Shown here: positions 9,677 through 18,727 of the stretch, one piece after another
Position numbering within the stretch: position 1 is the stretch's first letter
How the letters are laid out: each line of letters opens with the position of its first letter
DNA from: Guillardia theta CCMP2712
Taxonomy: Eukaryota > Cryptophyceae > Pyrenomonadales > Geminigeraceae
Length of the DNA: 64,000 bases
Assembly (NCBI RefSeq): GCF_000315625.1
Contig: NW_005434646.1
Location: 245,192 to 309,191 of the forward strand
Reading direction: 5' to 3'
Notes under the pieces: generated by a model
Database searches by the model: none
Seen by the model: only the letters and a program-made list of their open reading frames with translations
Told to the model about the DNA's origin: nothing
Program-made: the position numbers and the translations under genes

Positions 9677-11158
9677 ATGAGGAGAGGACAAGACAAGACC
9701 AGGAGCGAAGCGAACCAGCGTTTCCGCGAAGGTAACTACGAAGAAGCGCTAGCTACGTACCACGACCTGTTCCGTACCAACGAAGCCGATCGCTTCGCGC
9801 TCGAGCATGCGATCGAATGCGCGCTGAGATGTTCGAGGAACGATCTTGTCTATGAGTTGTTCGTCAGAGCCTGCGCTCTCTACCCAACGGAGGAAACTCT
9901 GATCGCAAAGGCTGTACAGGCCCTCGCCTCCTCAAACAAGGCTTCCAAGGCCCTGGCCACCCTGGCCATGCACGGTGATCTGTCGGTCATGACGAAGATC
10001 AGGCTCAACAACCTGCTGGCAAGCTCCTCTCCCACTTGCCTCTTCCTCCTCCATGGCGTCCTTGTCGACGGCAGGGGGGGGCAGCAGTGTTTCTTCAGGA
10101 CCGAAACCCCGATACCTACCGGGACTTGCGTGCTGAGGGAGAAACCTTTCCTGCCGTGGACTAAGAACGAGCTGCAAGACGACGACTGTCTGAGCAGGTT
10201 CATCGGAGCAGAAGAGGAGGACCTTGACAGCACAGAGGGCCTCTACCCGCGCTCCTACGACGAGCGCCTGGAGGACGTGGAGGTGCTCCAAGGGCTCGGC
10301 GACAGGATCCGCCAGCTGGATCCAAGCTTGTCGAGGGAGCGGGTTGAGAAGCTGAGGCTAGTCCTGTCGCGCTGCAAGATGTGCGCGTTCGAAACCGGGC
10401 TGCACCACCTGTCAGCGTTCTTCGACCACTCCTGCTCGCCCAACTGCGAGGTGCGGGGGGAGGAGAACATCGAGGTCTACTCGATCAGAGACGTGGCAGC
10501 TGGGGAGGAGCTGACCATCGCCTACTCTCTGAGTCTCGACTACCCTGTGGAAATGAGGAGGATCTTCCTCCAGACGAACTTCGGGTTCCGGTGTGAGTGC
10601 CCCCGCTGTCGAGCTGAGCAGGAGCTGGGCGAGCCCTGCTCGGAGGAGGACTTCATGCGCTATCAGACCAACATGGTGGCAGCTCTGAACGGGATACAGG
10701 ACGACCCTCTGTATACTACTCTCCTGCGCTCGGACATAGAGGGCTGGATGCAGATCTCGTGGAAAGTTGTTGACGTGCTCGGGAAGCTATCTCTGGCATA
10801 CTCGGAGTACCTAAGGACCGCCTACGAGACTGTAGCAACGGCCCCCCGGGATCGCCTGCGGAGTACCTGTGAAACTCTCGTCTCCGGCAAGGTCGTGGAG
10901 AACACCGTCCTGCTGTACAGGCTGAGGAGCGAGTACCTGCCCGAGAGCTCCTACTCGCTCGACCCTCTGCGAGAAATCCTCTTCCTCGCCCTCTCGATCG
11001 CGTTCAAGGCTGATGCCTCCCTTGCTGTGCAAGGCCTCGATGACCCTGATGGGCTGCAGCTACTGTGGGAGGCCTGCGAGCTCGGGAAGCCGATCGGGAG
11101 CCTGGTGAGGGACTTTCCCTCCCCTGAGTGGTTCGTAGAGAGACAGATCAGATACTGA
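9677..11158 (+). CDS. TPR-SET domain protein (SMYD-like, without MYND finger)
   Basis: A single exon of 493 codons from the Met at 9677; an alternative in-frame Met at 9584 would add 31 low-complexity residues. The N-terminus (EANQRFREGNYEEALATYHDLF) is a TPR-like helical pair. The SET core is split in SMYD fashion: GQQCFFRTETPIPTGTCVLREKP early, then FDHSCSPNCE (the NHSCxPN motif), GEELTIAYSLSLDYP, and a post-SET Cys cluster FRCECPRC. No MYND zinc finger is visible between the SET halves. Such proteins methylate lysines on histones or other proteins; the substrate cannot be inferred. It is intronless, unlike most neighbours. Confidence 0.85.
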   Translation: MRRGQDKTRSEANQRFREGNYEEALATYHDLFRTNEADRFALEHAIECALRCSRNDLVYELFVRACALYPTEETLIAKAVQALASSNKASKALATLAMHGDLSVMTKIRLNNLLASSSPTCLFLLHGVLVDGRGGQQCFFRTETPIPTGTCVLREKPFLPWTKNELQDDDCLSRFIGAEEEDLDSTEGLYPRSYDERLEDVEVLQGLGDRIRQLDPSLSRERVEKLRLVLSRCKMCAFETGLHHLSAFFDHSCSPNCEVRGEENIEVYSIRDVAAGEELTIAYSLSLDYPVEMRRIFLQTNFGFRCECPRCRAEQELGEPCSEEDFMRYQTNMVAALNGIQDDPLYTTLLRSDIEGWMQISWKVVDVLGKLSLAYSEYLRTAYETVATAPRDRLRSTCETLVSGKVVENTVLLYRLRSEYLPESSYSLDPLREILFLALSIAFKADASLAVQGLDDPDGLQLLWEACELGKPIGSLVRDFPSPEWFVERQIRY

Positions 11159-11527
11159 GCGCTCTCGTCCCCTCCTGAGCCCTCCTACTCCACTGACAGC
11201 AACCACCACCACCACCACCGCCAAAGTCACCACCACTTTAAATTTCTTAGGCACATACAGGCACTGAAGCTGTAGAGATTAGATGTGAATAGATCACTTT
11301 GAACTTTGAAGTAAACACACGTCACATGAAGCATCTAAGTGACGCCGTTTCCCGGCCGGGCCCATGGACACGGTACTGTCATCCTCCCGGCCCGGGAGTA
11401 CTCCGAGAGCACTGCGTGTGGTAGACTTTACTCAAAGTTACGAACGAGGACAATCAGGTGAGTAGAGGACCAGTACGGGCCGTACTGCTGATACGCGGCT
11501 CGCTATGACTGACGTTACGTGGCGGTT
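11159..11527. other. Intergenic, GC-rich patch and dispersed repeat copy
   Basis: Contains palindromic GC sequence (cccggccgggccc near 11350) and an inverted copy of the ACTTTGAGTA-type dispersed element (11425-11458). No gene seen. Confidence 0.55.
11425..11458 (-). repeat. Copy of dispersed CTGATTGTCCTCGT...AACTTTGAGTA element
   Basis: Reads actttactcaaagtta then gaacgaggacaatcag, the reverse complement of the element seen at 15826-15871 and 25204-25252, with the central spacer shortened. Confidence 0.65.
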
Positions 11528-14451
11528 ATGTTTGTCAAATTGACCTGGCTGTTGACAAGAATGACTTCGACCGCCATGCAAGGAGCGGCGATGGTGGTGG
11601 TGGCGGAGGCGAAAGGCGTGAAGGACTTACAGAGCAGCGAGCCGCCGAACGTCTATTGCAAGGTAGAGGGAGGAAGGGAGGAAGGAGAGGGAGAGGGGAA
11701 GGGAAGAGATGTGTCGAGGAGGAGGGCCAGGAGATCGTAAGGTGAAGGATGCAGAGGAAAGGATGAGGGATGGCGAGACGAGGAGAAATAGGAAGGGAAG
11801 GAGGGATTGGTGTGGGATAGCAGACAAAATAATTTGTTGGCGAAGATTCAGATATCGAAACACAACGAGGTCGTCGGCAATGCGTTTTTCACCGAGATAT
11901 GCCGTGGAACTTCAGACCCTGTCTGGAATCAGCAGGTGGATCTGAGCTGGGATGAGTGTGAGATGAGACAGATTCTCGCAGTTTGCCATCACCATAGACG
12001 ACCCCGACACCTCATTGTTGGAGATTACTGGTACCTCCTCCTTCTCCTCTTCTCCTACTCACCCTGCTGCCCAACTTCAGTTTGCAACTCCTTGAACAAG
12101 CGGGAAAGTCGAATCCTGGGAGAGGTTGTGTTGGACCTATCCAAGTTGCAGGAGCATCAGGGAACAGTGATACATCATGACTTTGAAATCATCCTCACAA
12201 AAGAAGATCAAGACGATCAGGGTGGAAGGAGTCAGAACGGTAAGGAGTGAAAGTGTAGCAAGTGCATTGCTAACAAAGCTCTCAGGAACTCTGCGACTCA
12301 TGTTGCATTATGTCACTGCTGCTGATGTCCATCACCTGTATGATGAAGACGCAAACCTGGGGGGACCGTTCAAGGTTTGTGCCGGAAATGTGTCGGAAAC
12401 TGTTTCTTTCAAGACTCATATGCGGCTGCAGGGCATGAACTCGAAACTACTTGTGGACAACGAGGAGGAGATGATGCGTGGTACGATTCGTTACCTTCAC
12501 ACTAGACGACTTGACGAGTGGCATGCAGGAAGGAATTTTCCGAATGAAGGAGCGGAGATGACGGGTGAAGGGAAAGAGCGTATGGATACGTACGGCAATG
12601 CTGCGCATCGACCCAGCCAAGGAGGTTCAATGACTGCGAGCAACTCCTTTGGGTTTCAGAGGGTCCCCTCGACTCTGAGTGTGGCCTCCAGCACCTTTGA
12701 CGATACAGAGTTTGCTCGAACTTCGTCGAACTTCAGTTTGGCCATGAGCAGCTCGCAGACTTGGGAATCTGAGCTTGAGATGACGAATTTCTCTCAGAGC
12801 AGTAAGGCAGACAAGACCTGGTTGCGGGGGACGCGAGGTAGCTTGCAGACAAATGCACCCCAGAGAAATTCGTCGTCCAGAAGACGAAATGAGAATGTAA
12901 GACATCGAGAGGGTCAGGGAGGCTTTTGTATACAAAGTTGGCGAATTGACAGCGTGACAGCGAAATCTCAGATGAATGATGTTGTGGTACAGGAATCAAG
13001 GCCCACCAGCGAGTCTCAAGATACTTTGTTGATGTCTGTAGCGATCTTAGAGGCAAATCATATTCCTTCGTTGCATGGTTTTGGCAAACATCTGCGTCTT
13101 TACACGGTAAGTCATTGCATAAGAAGTATCCATTCTTTCTCGACGTGATAGGAAAAACAGAGCATGAATATTCTAGAGTCAGCTTTGGGTGGATTTGTCG
13201 CAAACCTTGAGCATTCAACGGAAGTGTGTGATTCTGCTGACTCTCCTCAATTTGATGAGCAGGCATGATGCCGTTTCTTTTTGCAATCCCCTAAAGCGCA
13301 ACTAACATGCTTTTCACCAGTTCTTGTTTGACATTAGCAAGAACTCGCTGAAGGACAGATATATTCGTTTTGAATTGAGGTTCTCGTGCAAGAGGGACAT
13401 TTGAGAAGGGTTTGACCCTCTCATAGAGACTCGAGACCCGATGCCGTCGATGCAACCGTCGGCATGACGTCATTGATACCTGTAAGCTGCTTGTCGCAGT
13501 TGACTTGCCAACTCAACATTTCAAACAGCTCTCGCTTATCTACAACAGCGGAAGAGTCGACGGTAATACATCACTTTCCCTAGCAGTCCTACGCCTCCTC
13601 CACTCCTCCTCCTCCTCCTCCTCCTCCTCTTGTTTCTCCCTCCTACCCTAACACTCCATCGCGCTCAGGTTGGTTCGACCTCCACGTGTCGGAAGAGACT
13701 ACCGAGCCTCGGATGATCTCTCTGGTTGGTCCACCCGCGTGACGTTGGCGGTCTGACGGGACTCCAGGGGCCCTTGAGCCGGAACCTCACGAAGCAGCAA
13801 ATCCACCTGATCCTGACATTTGACAAGCCCAAGGTAGGAGGCGGCGCAAGGTCAGGCTGGTGACGTGGGGGGGGCAGGAGAACGGATGGAACCAGAAGGT
13901 CAGGAAAGAAGTCAGGTTCAGTCATCAGCTGGAAGAGAGTCTGCGTCACGGGGTCGACTGCATGTCACAAGAAGTCGGAGTCTCCTTCTACCAGCAGGTC
14001 TTCGATTTTCCCAGCCCTCCTCGCGTTCACATCTTACGCCATGCAGCGCATCCTCCCTGACGGGTCCTACGAGTTCCCCATGGTTCGAGAAGTATTGCCG
14101 GACAGTCCAATCAAGGGCCTCCCGCACGTGTCTATCAGTGCTGGTGCTCTTCCCCTCCCTCCCTTCCTACCTTACCCCACCGTCCTCCCGCCCTCCTGCT
14201 TTCTCGTCCTCCCTCCCGTCCTCCTTTACGTCCTCTCTTCCTTTCTGCTTCACCTCCCTGTCTTCCCTTACTCCTCCTGCAGGAGACTTCCTGGTGGACG
14301 TGGACGGGATCAACACTCACGGGCTCTCGTTGGAGCAGGTGACTTATCGGGGAGGGGGCGAAGCGCTGACCTTCGTCAGGTCCTCGGGTACCTGGCAGGC
14401 CCGGAAGGAGAACCGGTCACCATGATCTTTCGCTCGCCCACCGGTGGCTGA
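11528..14451 (+). CDS. Multi-exon C2-domain/PDZ-domain protein
   Basis: At least ten exons can be followed. The first gives VVVAEAKGVKDLQSSEPPNVY, the start of a C2 domain. It continues with IQISKHNEVVGNAFFTEI, DPVWNQQ, the acceptor-flanked FAITIDDPDTSLLEITG, and LNKRESRILGEVVLDLS, covering a full C2 sandwich. A second C2-like start follows (GTLRLMLHYVTAADVHHLYDED), then a Ser-rich linker, and a third (LLMSVAILEANHIPSLHGFGKHLRLY). The C-terminus is a PDZ domain assembled from three exons: MVREVLPDSPIKGL, GDFLVDVDGINTHGLSLEQ, and VLGYLAGPEGEPVTMIF. C2 domains bind membranes, often with Ca2+; PDZ domains bind C-terminal peptides, so a membrane scaffold or trafficking role is likely. Phase between exons 1 and 2 is unresolved, and the middle part (13100-13900) is only partly modelled. 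Confidence 0.75.
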
Positions 14452-15017
14452 GAGGAGAGGAGGGGGGCAAGCCGGGGCGGGAGTGACGAACACCAGGAGC
14501 GAGCAACGAGACTGCCCTCAAGATCCTGACGGTACTTCGACGACGCTCGTTAGTGGCGCGGGAGCGAGGTGGTGTTGAAAGTCCGAAACCCCAGCGCTGA
14601 CCCTCTGACCTGCGTCCTCAGCTCCGATCAGAAATGTCAGCCAACAACAGTCGTCATTGGGCAGGTCGTCAGTCTATTCCGTGGGAAGCCGCATCAAGTA
14701 TGCGGATAGCTTCGAGTCCTCCATAGGAGCAGAGCGAGGTTGAACCCCCTCTCCTGGACTTGAAACTCGTTGCTGATTCCATGCAGTCATGGACTGGAGT
14801 AGGTATTCCATCGTTTCCAAGCTCTCACCCATCCCTATGTTCCCACCATTCTCCGCAGGAAAGTACATTTTCAAGTAAAAAGCAACACAACCAACAACTG
14901 TCTTAGACTTGCAAACTTGTTACAGCAGTATGGAACCCCCCAGCGGGGCTCATAGTTTCAATCCCATGCTTGACACAGATTGAGCTTCCCTGCCAGTCAA
15001 CGTTCACCATCTCAAAC
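14452..15017. other. Intergenic, no gene seen
   Basis: Convergent region between the C2/PDZ gene and MOZART1. Short frames on both strands lack protein-like composition. Confidence 0.5.
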
Positions 15018-15329
15018 TCAAAGACGCACGTTATGCCTCTCGGCCTCCTTCAGGGCAGCAGATTCTCTTCGAAGCTCCCTCACAACGTGGGCCAGCGCTT
15101 CAGGGTTAACACCATTCTCTGAAACAGAGTCAGCATCGTCCTTGCAAAATTCAATATGCTACCACAGAGTTCGATCAGGATGTTCAACGTGGGTTTGTCG
15201 AGGCCGGTATTCAACAAGTTCGACATCTCGAACAGAACTAACAGGAAACTATCAAGGAAGATCTTTCTTGGCAGAAACGTGCAAGTAACCTTCGGATGTT
15301 TCCGCTGCATCTGCTGCGGCGCGAGACAT
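15018..15329 (-). CDS. MZT1: MOZART1-like gamma-tubulin complex subunit
   Basis: Three exons (15290-15329, 15163-15237, 15018-15118) total 216 nt, so 71 residues, the size of MOZART1. All junctions are GT..AG and in phase. Core motif LFEMSNLLNTGLDKPTL matches the MZT1 signature LLEISRILNTGLDMETL; after the second intron comes ENGVNPEALAHVVRELRRE, matching EQGINPEALSSVIKELRK. MZT1 binds the N-termini of gamma-tubulin complex proteins and recruits the complex to spindle poles and basal bodies. The gene is too broken by introns to show up as one open frame. A CEP164-like centriole gene lies 14 kb away, probably by chance. Confidence 0.92.
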
Positions 15330-15545
15330 TAAGTGTGGTCGTTTCGCCTGCAGCACGAACACCTCAAAAGATGTTGTAGAACTATACAATCAATGTTGTT
15401 TAGGTTCCACACCAACCTTGATCAACCCTTCCTCAATCCTCTAACATCCTCCCTTTTCCATTGTATCATCACCCAGTTCCTTCCCTCTTCCTGTCCTTCT
15501 TCTCTCTCTCTCTCTCCCTCTCCCTCCCTCTTGTCAAGCCATGCA

Positions 15546-15569
15546 ACCCTCTGCTCCTGCTCCTGCTCA

Positions 15570-15659
<90 letters not shown>

Positions 15660-15660
15660 A
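15546..15660. repeat. (CTGCTC)n hexanucleotide microsatellite
   Basis: Nearly perfect CTGCTC units, about 18 copies. It creates apparent poly-Leu, Ala-Pro, Arg-Ser and Glu-Gln frames that are not genes. Confidence 0.95.
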
Positions 15661-15825
15661 GGCTGCTCCTTTGGCGGGAAAAAAACTCATCCCCCTCATC
15701 TCCGAGTCCGCCTAGCCCGGCCAAGCACTCACTGGCACACTGTCACTGAACACTCAGGCTCGGATAATATGGCGCGGCCCGGCTCTGTGCTCGGACAGTG
15801 TCAGGGTCAACTTGCGGCCTTCTCG

Positions 15826-15871
15826 TCTCTCCTGATTGTCCTCGTGCTGATTTTTAACTTAACTTTGAGTA
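15826..15871 (+). repeat. Copy of dispersed CTGATTGTCCTCGT...AACTTTGAGTA element
   Basis: Reads ctcctgattgtcctcgtgct then gatttttaacttaactttga; almost the same as 25204-25252. It follows a GC-rich block, as in the other copies. Confidence 0.75.
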
Positions 15872-16433
15872 CATGAACTTCAAGGAGTCAGTGATAGCTG
15901 GCCGGGCCGCCGAAAAAAAGGATGTCCACTAGGTCACCCAGTCGAAAAATGTTTCATAGTTTCAGAACTTAGTCAGTGCTTTCCCGGAAGCCTGATAGGG
16001 GCTGTCGCGTTCGTTGCCGGGTTCGAATTGACTCAATCGATGCACTGGCTGGCCAGCGACGGTCACATGATGAGTTTTAAATCGAAAATGGATATGCATG
16101 CAGAGTGACATCAAGTGGATACACCTTTTATCCTGCATTGAGATCCATTTTTGAACGAGTCAATACAGACATCAAGTGGATAAGCCTTACTCGCATCGAT
16201 TGACATCCTTTTTAATGATACCACGATAGCTTGACTGGATGTCTTCCTTCTCCCTGGGCTACCCCGTACATCCCCCTACCGTCCCATGGGCTCCTCGGGG
16301 GTAGGGTAGGTAGGGTACCCCCCCCCCTAGGGATTTAATTTTGCCTCGGGCCACTCGCGTGTGTCTCTTCCCCTCCGCCCCCCCCCCCCCGCTCTCCCGC
16401 AACACGAGGAACCCGCTCCCTCAGCTACCTGCC

Positions 16434-16616
16434 ATGCTTGACCTGGATGTCTCCTGCTGTCCTTCTGACTGTCTTGACACTCTCCTCGAGTGGAGCTCGT
16501 CCATTGTCATGGAGAATCGGAGCGACGACTTTTTCGTCTCCACGGTCTTGAACTGTTGTGAAGGGCATTGCCAGTGCGGCGGCATCATGGAGTGCGTGGA
16601 GTCACTAGATATATGA
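16434..16616 (+). other. 60-codon Cys-rich ORF in left arm of inverted repeat
   Basis: Begins MLDLDVSCCPSDCLDTLLEW and ends in CCEGHCQCGGIMECVESLDI followed by a stop. The identical protein is encoded on the opposite strand in the other arm. Eight cysteines in 60 residues. No family recognised. It may be coding or simply open by chance. Confidence 0.35.
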
Positions 16617-16819
16617 TCAGTGAGCTTTGAATGTTGAGATCCAAAGCTTTGTTTTGCTGTATCGTTTATTTTTATTTCTAAAAATGCCCGACATCGGAGC
16701 GAAAATCTACTCCTCGTGTGTGGTGACAAACATCCAGTCGCCAGCCGCTTCGTGGCGACTTCAGTCACGTGGCAGTTGCCCTAAAGATGCATTAGCTCTC
16801 AACATTCAAAGCTCACTGA

Positions 16820-17002
16820 TCATATATCTAGTGACTCCACGCACTCCATGATGCCGCCGCACTGGCAATGCCCTTCACAACAGTTCAAGACCGTGGAGAC
16901 GAAAAAGTCGTCGCTCCGATTCTCCATGACAATGGACGAGCTCCACTCGAGGAGAGTGTCAAGACAGTCAGAAGGACAGCAGGAGACATCCAGGTCCAGC
17001 AT
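16820..17002 (-). other. 60-codon Cys-rich ORF in right arm, identical to left copy
   Basis: Same peptide as 16434-16616, in opposite orientation; the two copies converge on the spacer. Full identity implies a recent duplication, gene conversion, or an assembly fold-back. Confidence 0.35.
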
Positions 17003-17320
17003 GGCAGGTAGCTGAGGGAGCGGGTTCCTCGTGTTGCGGAGGGGGGGGGGGGAAGGGGAAGAGGCACACGCGAGTGGCCCGAGGCAAAATTAAATCTCTA
17101 GGGGTGGGGGTACCCTACCTACCCTACCCCCGAGGAGCCCATGGGACGGTAGGGGGATGTACGGGGTAGCCCAGGGAGAAGGAAGACATCCAGTCAAGCT
17201 ATCGTGGTATCATTAAAAAGGATGTCAATCGATGCGAGTAAGGCTTATCCACTTGATGTCTGTATTGACTCGTTCAAAAATGGATCTCAATGCAGGATAA
17301 AAGGTGTATCCACTTGATGT

Positions 17321-17702
17321 AGTCACGGCACTTACACTTTTGTATGCCTATCCACTCATTGGGTGACTTTTGATCGCCTCATTCGGACTCACGATCGAGT
17401 GACCGTCGGAAGGTTCCCGGAGTCCGGTGATCGGATCCGCTAAGTTCACACTTGACTTTCAAGTTCCCACTTGACTTTCTTGACTTTCAAGTTCCCCATG
17501 ATCGATCCGATGATCCTTTCGCCGGACAGTTGATACTCCCGGAGTCCGACCCGGACTCAGTCCGACCCGGTAGAAAGGTTGGGGACTGACTCCCGGGTCA
17601 CTAGGAGCTCGAAAGTTGATAGCTATGACCTAGATTCTGTTCTAGATTTGAATTGCCTGCCCTAGATTTAGCTACTAGTCAAACTCTGCGGCCCTTCCCA
17701 GC
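17321..17702. other. Intergenic, short direct repeats
   Basis: Contains cttgactttcaagttcc repeated near 17455 and 17480 and several cccggagtccg copies. No gene seen. Confidence 0.5.
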
Positions 17703-18674
17703 TCATGATCGTCTTTGTGCTGATGGAGAAGACTTCCATCCCGAGTATCCTGAGGCTACCAGGTGATTTCTCCCTCTCCCGTCTCCTCCCGCCCATGCTG
17801 CCTCCACCATCATGTGCACAAGACGCTCGAAGTCGCGCACCCAGGCCTTCACGCGCGTCAGCAGCCTCAGCGTCCTCCTCCTCTCCTCTCACCTCAGTGT
17901 CGAACAGCGACGAGGATCGCGCGCCCTCCACCCGCTGCCGCAGCTTCCGGAGGCTCGAGGTGCCGTTCCCTCCTCTCTCTGTGCTCCTCCCAAGCTTCAC
18001 CGCCATCTCCACGTACTCCTCCTGCTCAGCAGAGCCGTCACAAGTTCTGGGGTGCAGAACATGGCTCGTTGCCTGCGTGCGCGCGAGGAGGAGGTCTAAA
18101 CCCTGGGACTGCAGGAAGGAAGCGCCGCACCTCCTCGCCATGTTGCTCCCTGAACAAGAGGATCAGGAGGTTGGCAGGTTGCGCCAGGAAGAACCTGCGA
18201 GGGTGATGAGGGGAAGGCCGATCCAGAGAGCGTCGATGCCCGAGACGTGCGCGTTGTACTCCAGGGTGTCGAGGAGGATCTAGTTCGCCGAAGTCAGCGA
18301 TAAGGATTAGGAGGAGGAGGAGGAGGAGGAGGAGGAGGAGGAGGAGGAGGAGGAGGAGGAGGAGGAGGAGGAGGAGGAGAAGGAGGAGGAGGAGGCGAGG
18401 CCAAAAACGAGAACAAGGAGAAGGAGGGGGAGGTGGAGAAGGAGACAGACAAGGAGGAGGGAATGAGGAAGGAGGAGAAGGAAGGGTTGGTTGAGGGAGC
18501 GAGAGACAAGAGGATGAGCAGGAATCGTACGCTGGCAGCTCGCTTGACTCGGAGATGCTCGTTGAATTCGACCTTGTCCGTCATGAGGATTCGAGAGGCA
18601 TTGATGTTGCTTGCCGCTGCCTCCCTCTTCAGATGAGCCTCAGCCTCCCTTGGAAACCTTTGGAGATTGTTAGA

Positions 18675-18727
<53 letters not shown>

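Larger units (their letters stand above)
15330..16107. other. Intergenic, microsatellite and dispersed repeats
   Basis: Upstream of MOZART1. Holds a GCTCCT hexamer tract, a GC-rich patch and a dispersed element copy. No gene seen. Confidence 0.55.
16108..17320. repeat. Long near-perfect inverted repeat (arms about 525 bp, 159-bp spacer)
   Basis: The left arm, 16108-16638, and the right arm, 16798-17320, are reverse complements along their length. The main differences are in poly-C/poly-G and GGGTA runs (8 bp in total). The spacer 16639-16797 is unique. Both outer ends start acatcaagtggata, and this 14-mer recurs inside each arm about 60 bp further in. Outside the ends the flanks differ (gagtg left; agtcac right), with no clear target-site duplication. 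Each arm holds the same 60-codon frame. It could be a fold-back mobile element, a palindromic duplication or an assembly artefact. Confidence 0.85.

Noticed and set aside
9161-9691. Several overlapping Pro/Ser- and Gly/Glu-rich ORFs
   Set aside because: Artefacts of the CCCCT tract; stops are absent because of composition.
15333-15876. Poly-Leu, Ala-Pro, Arg-Ser and Gln-Glu proteins
   Set aside because: All derive from different frames of one CTGCTC microsatellite; none has non-repetitive sequence with family similarity.
16108-17320. CRISPR array or integron
   Set aside because: There are only two arms in inverted orientation; no regularly spaced direct repeats and no cas-type gene.
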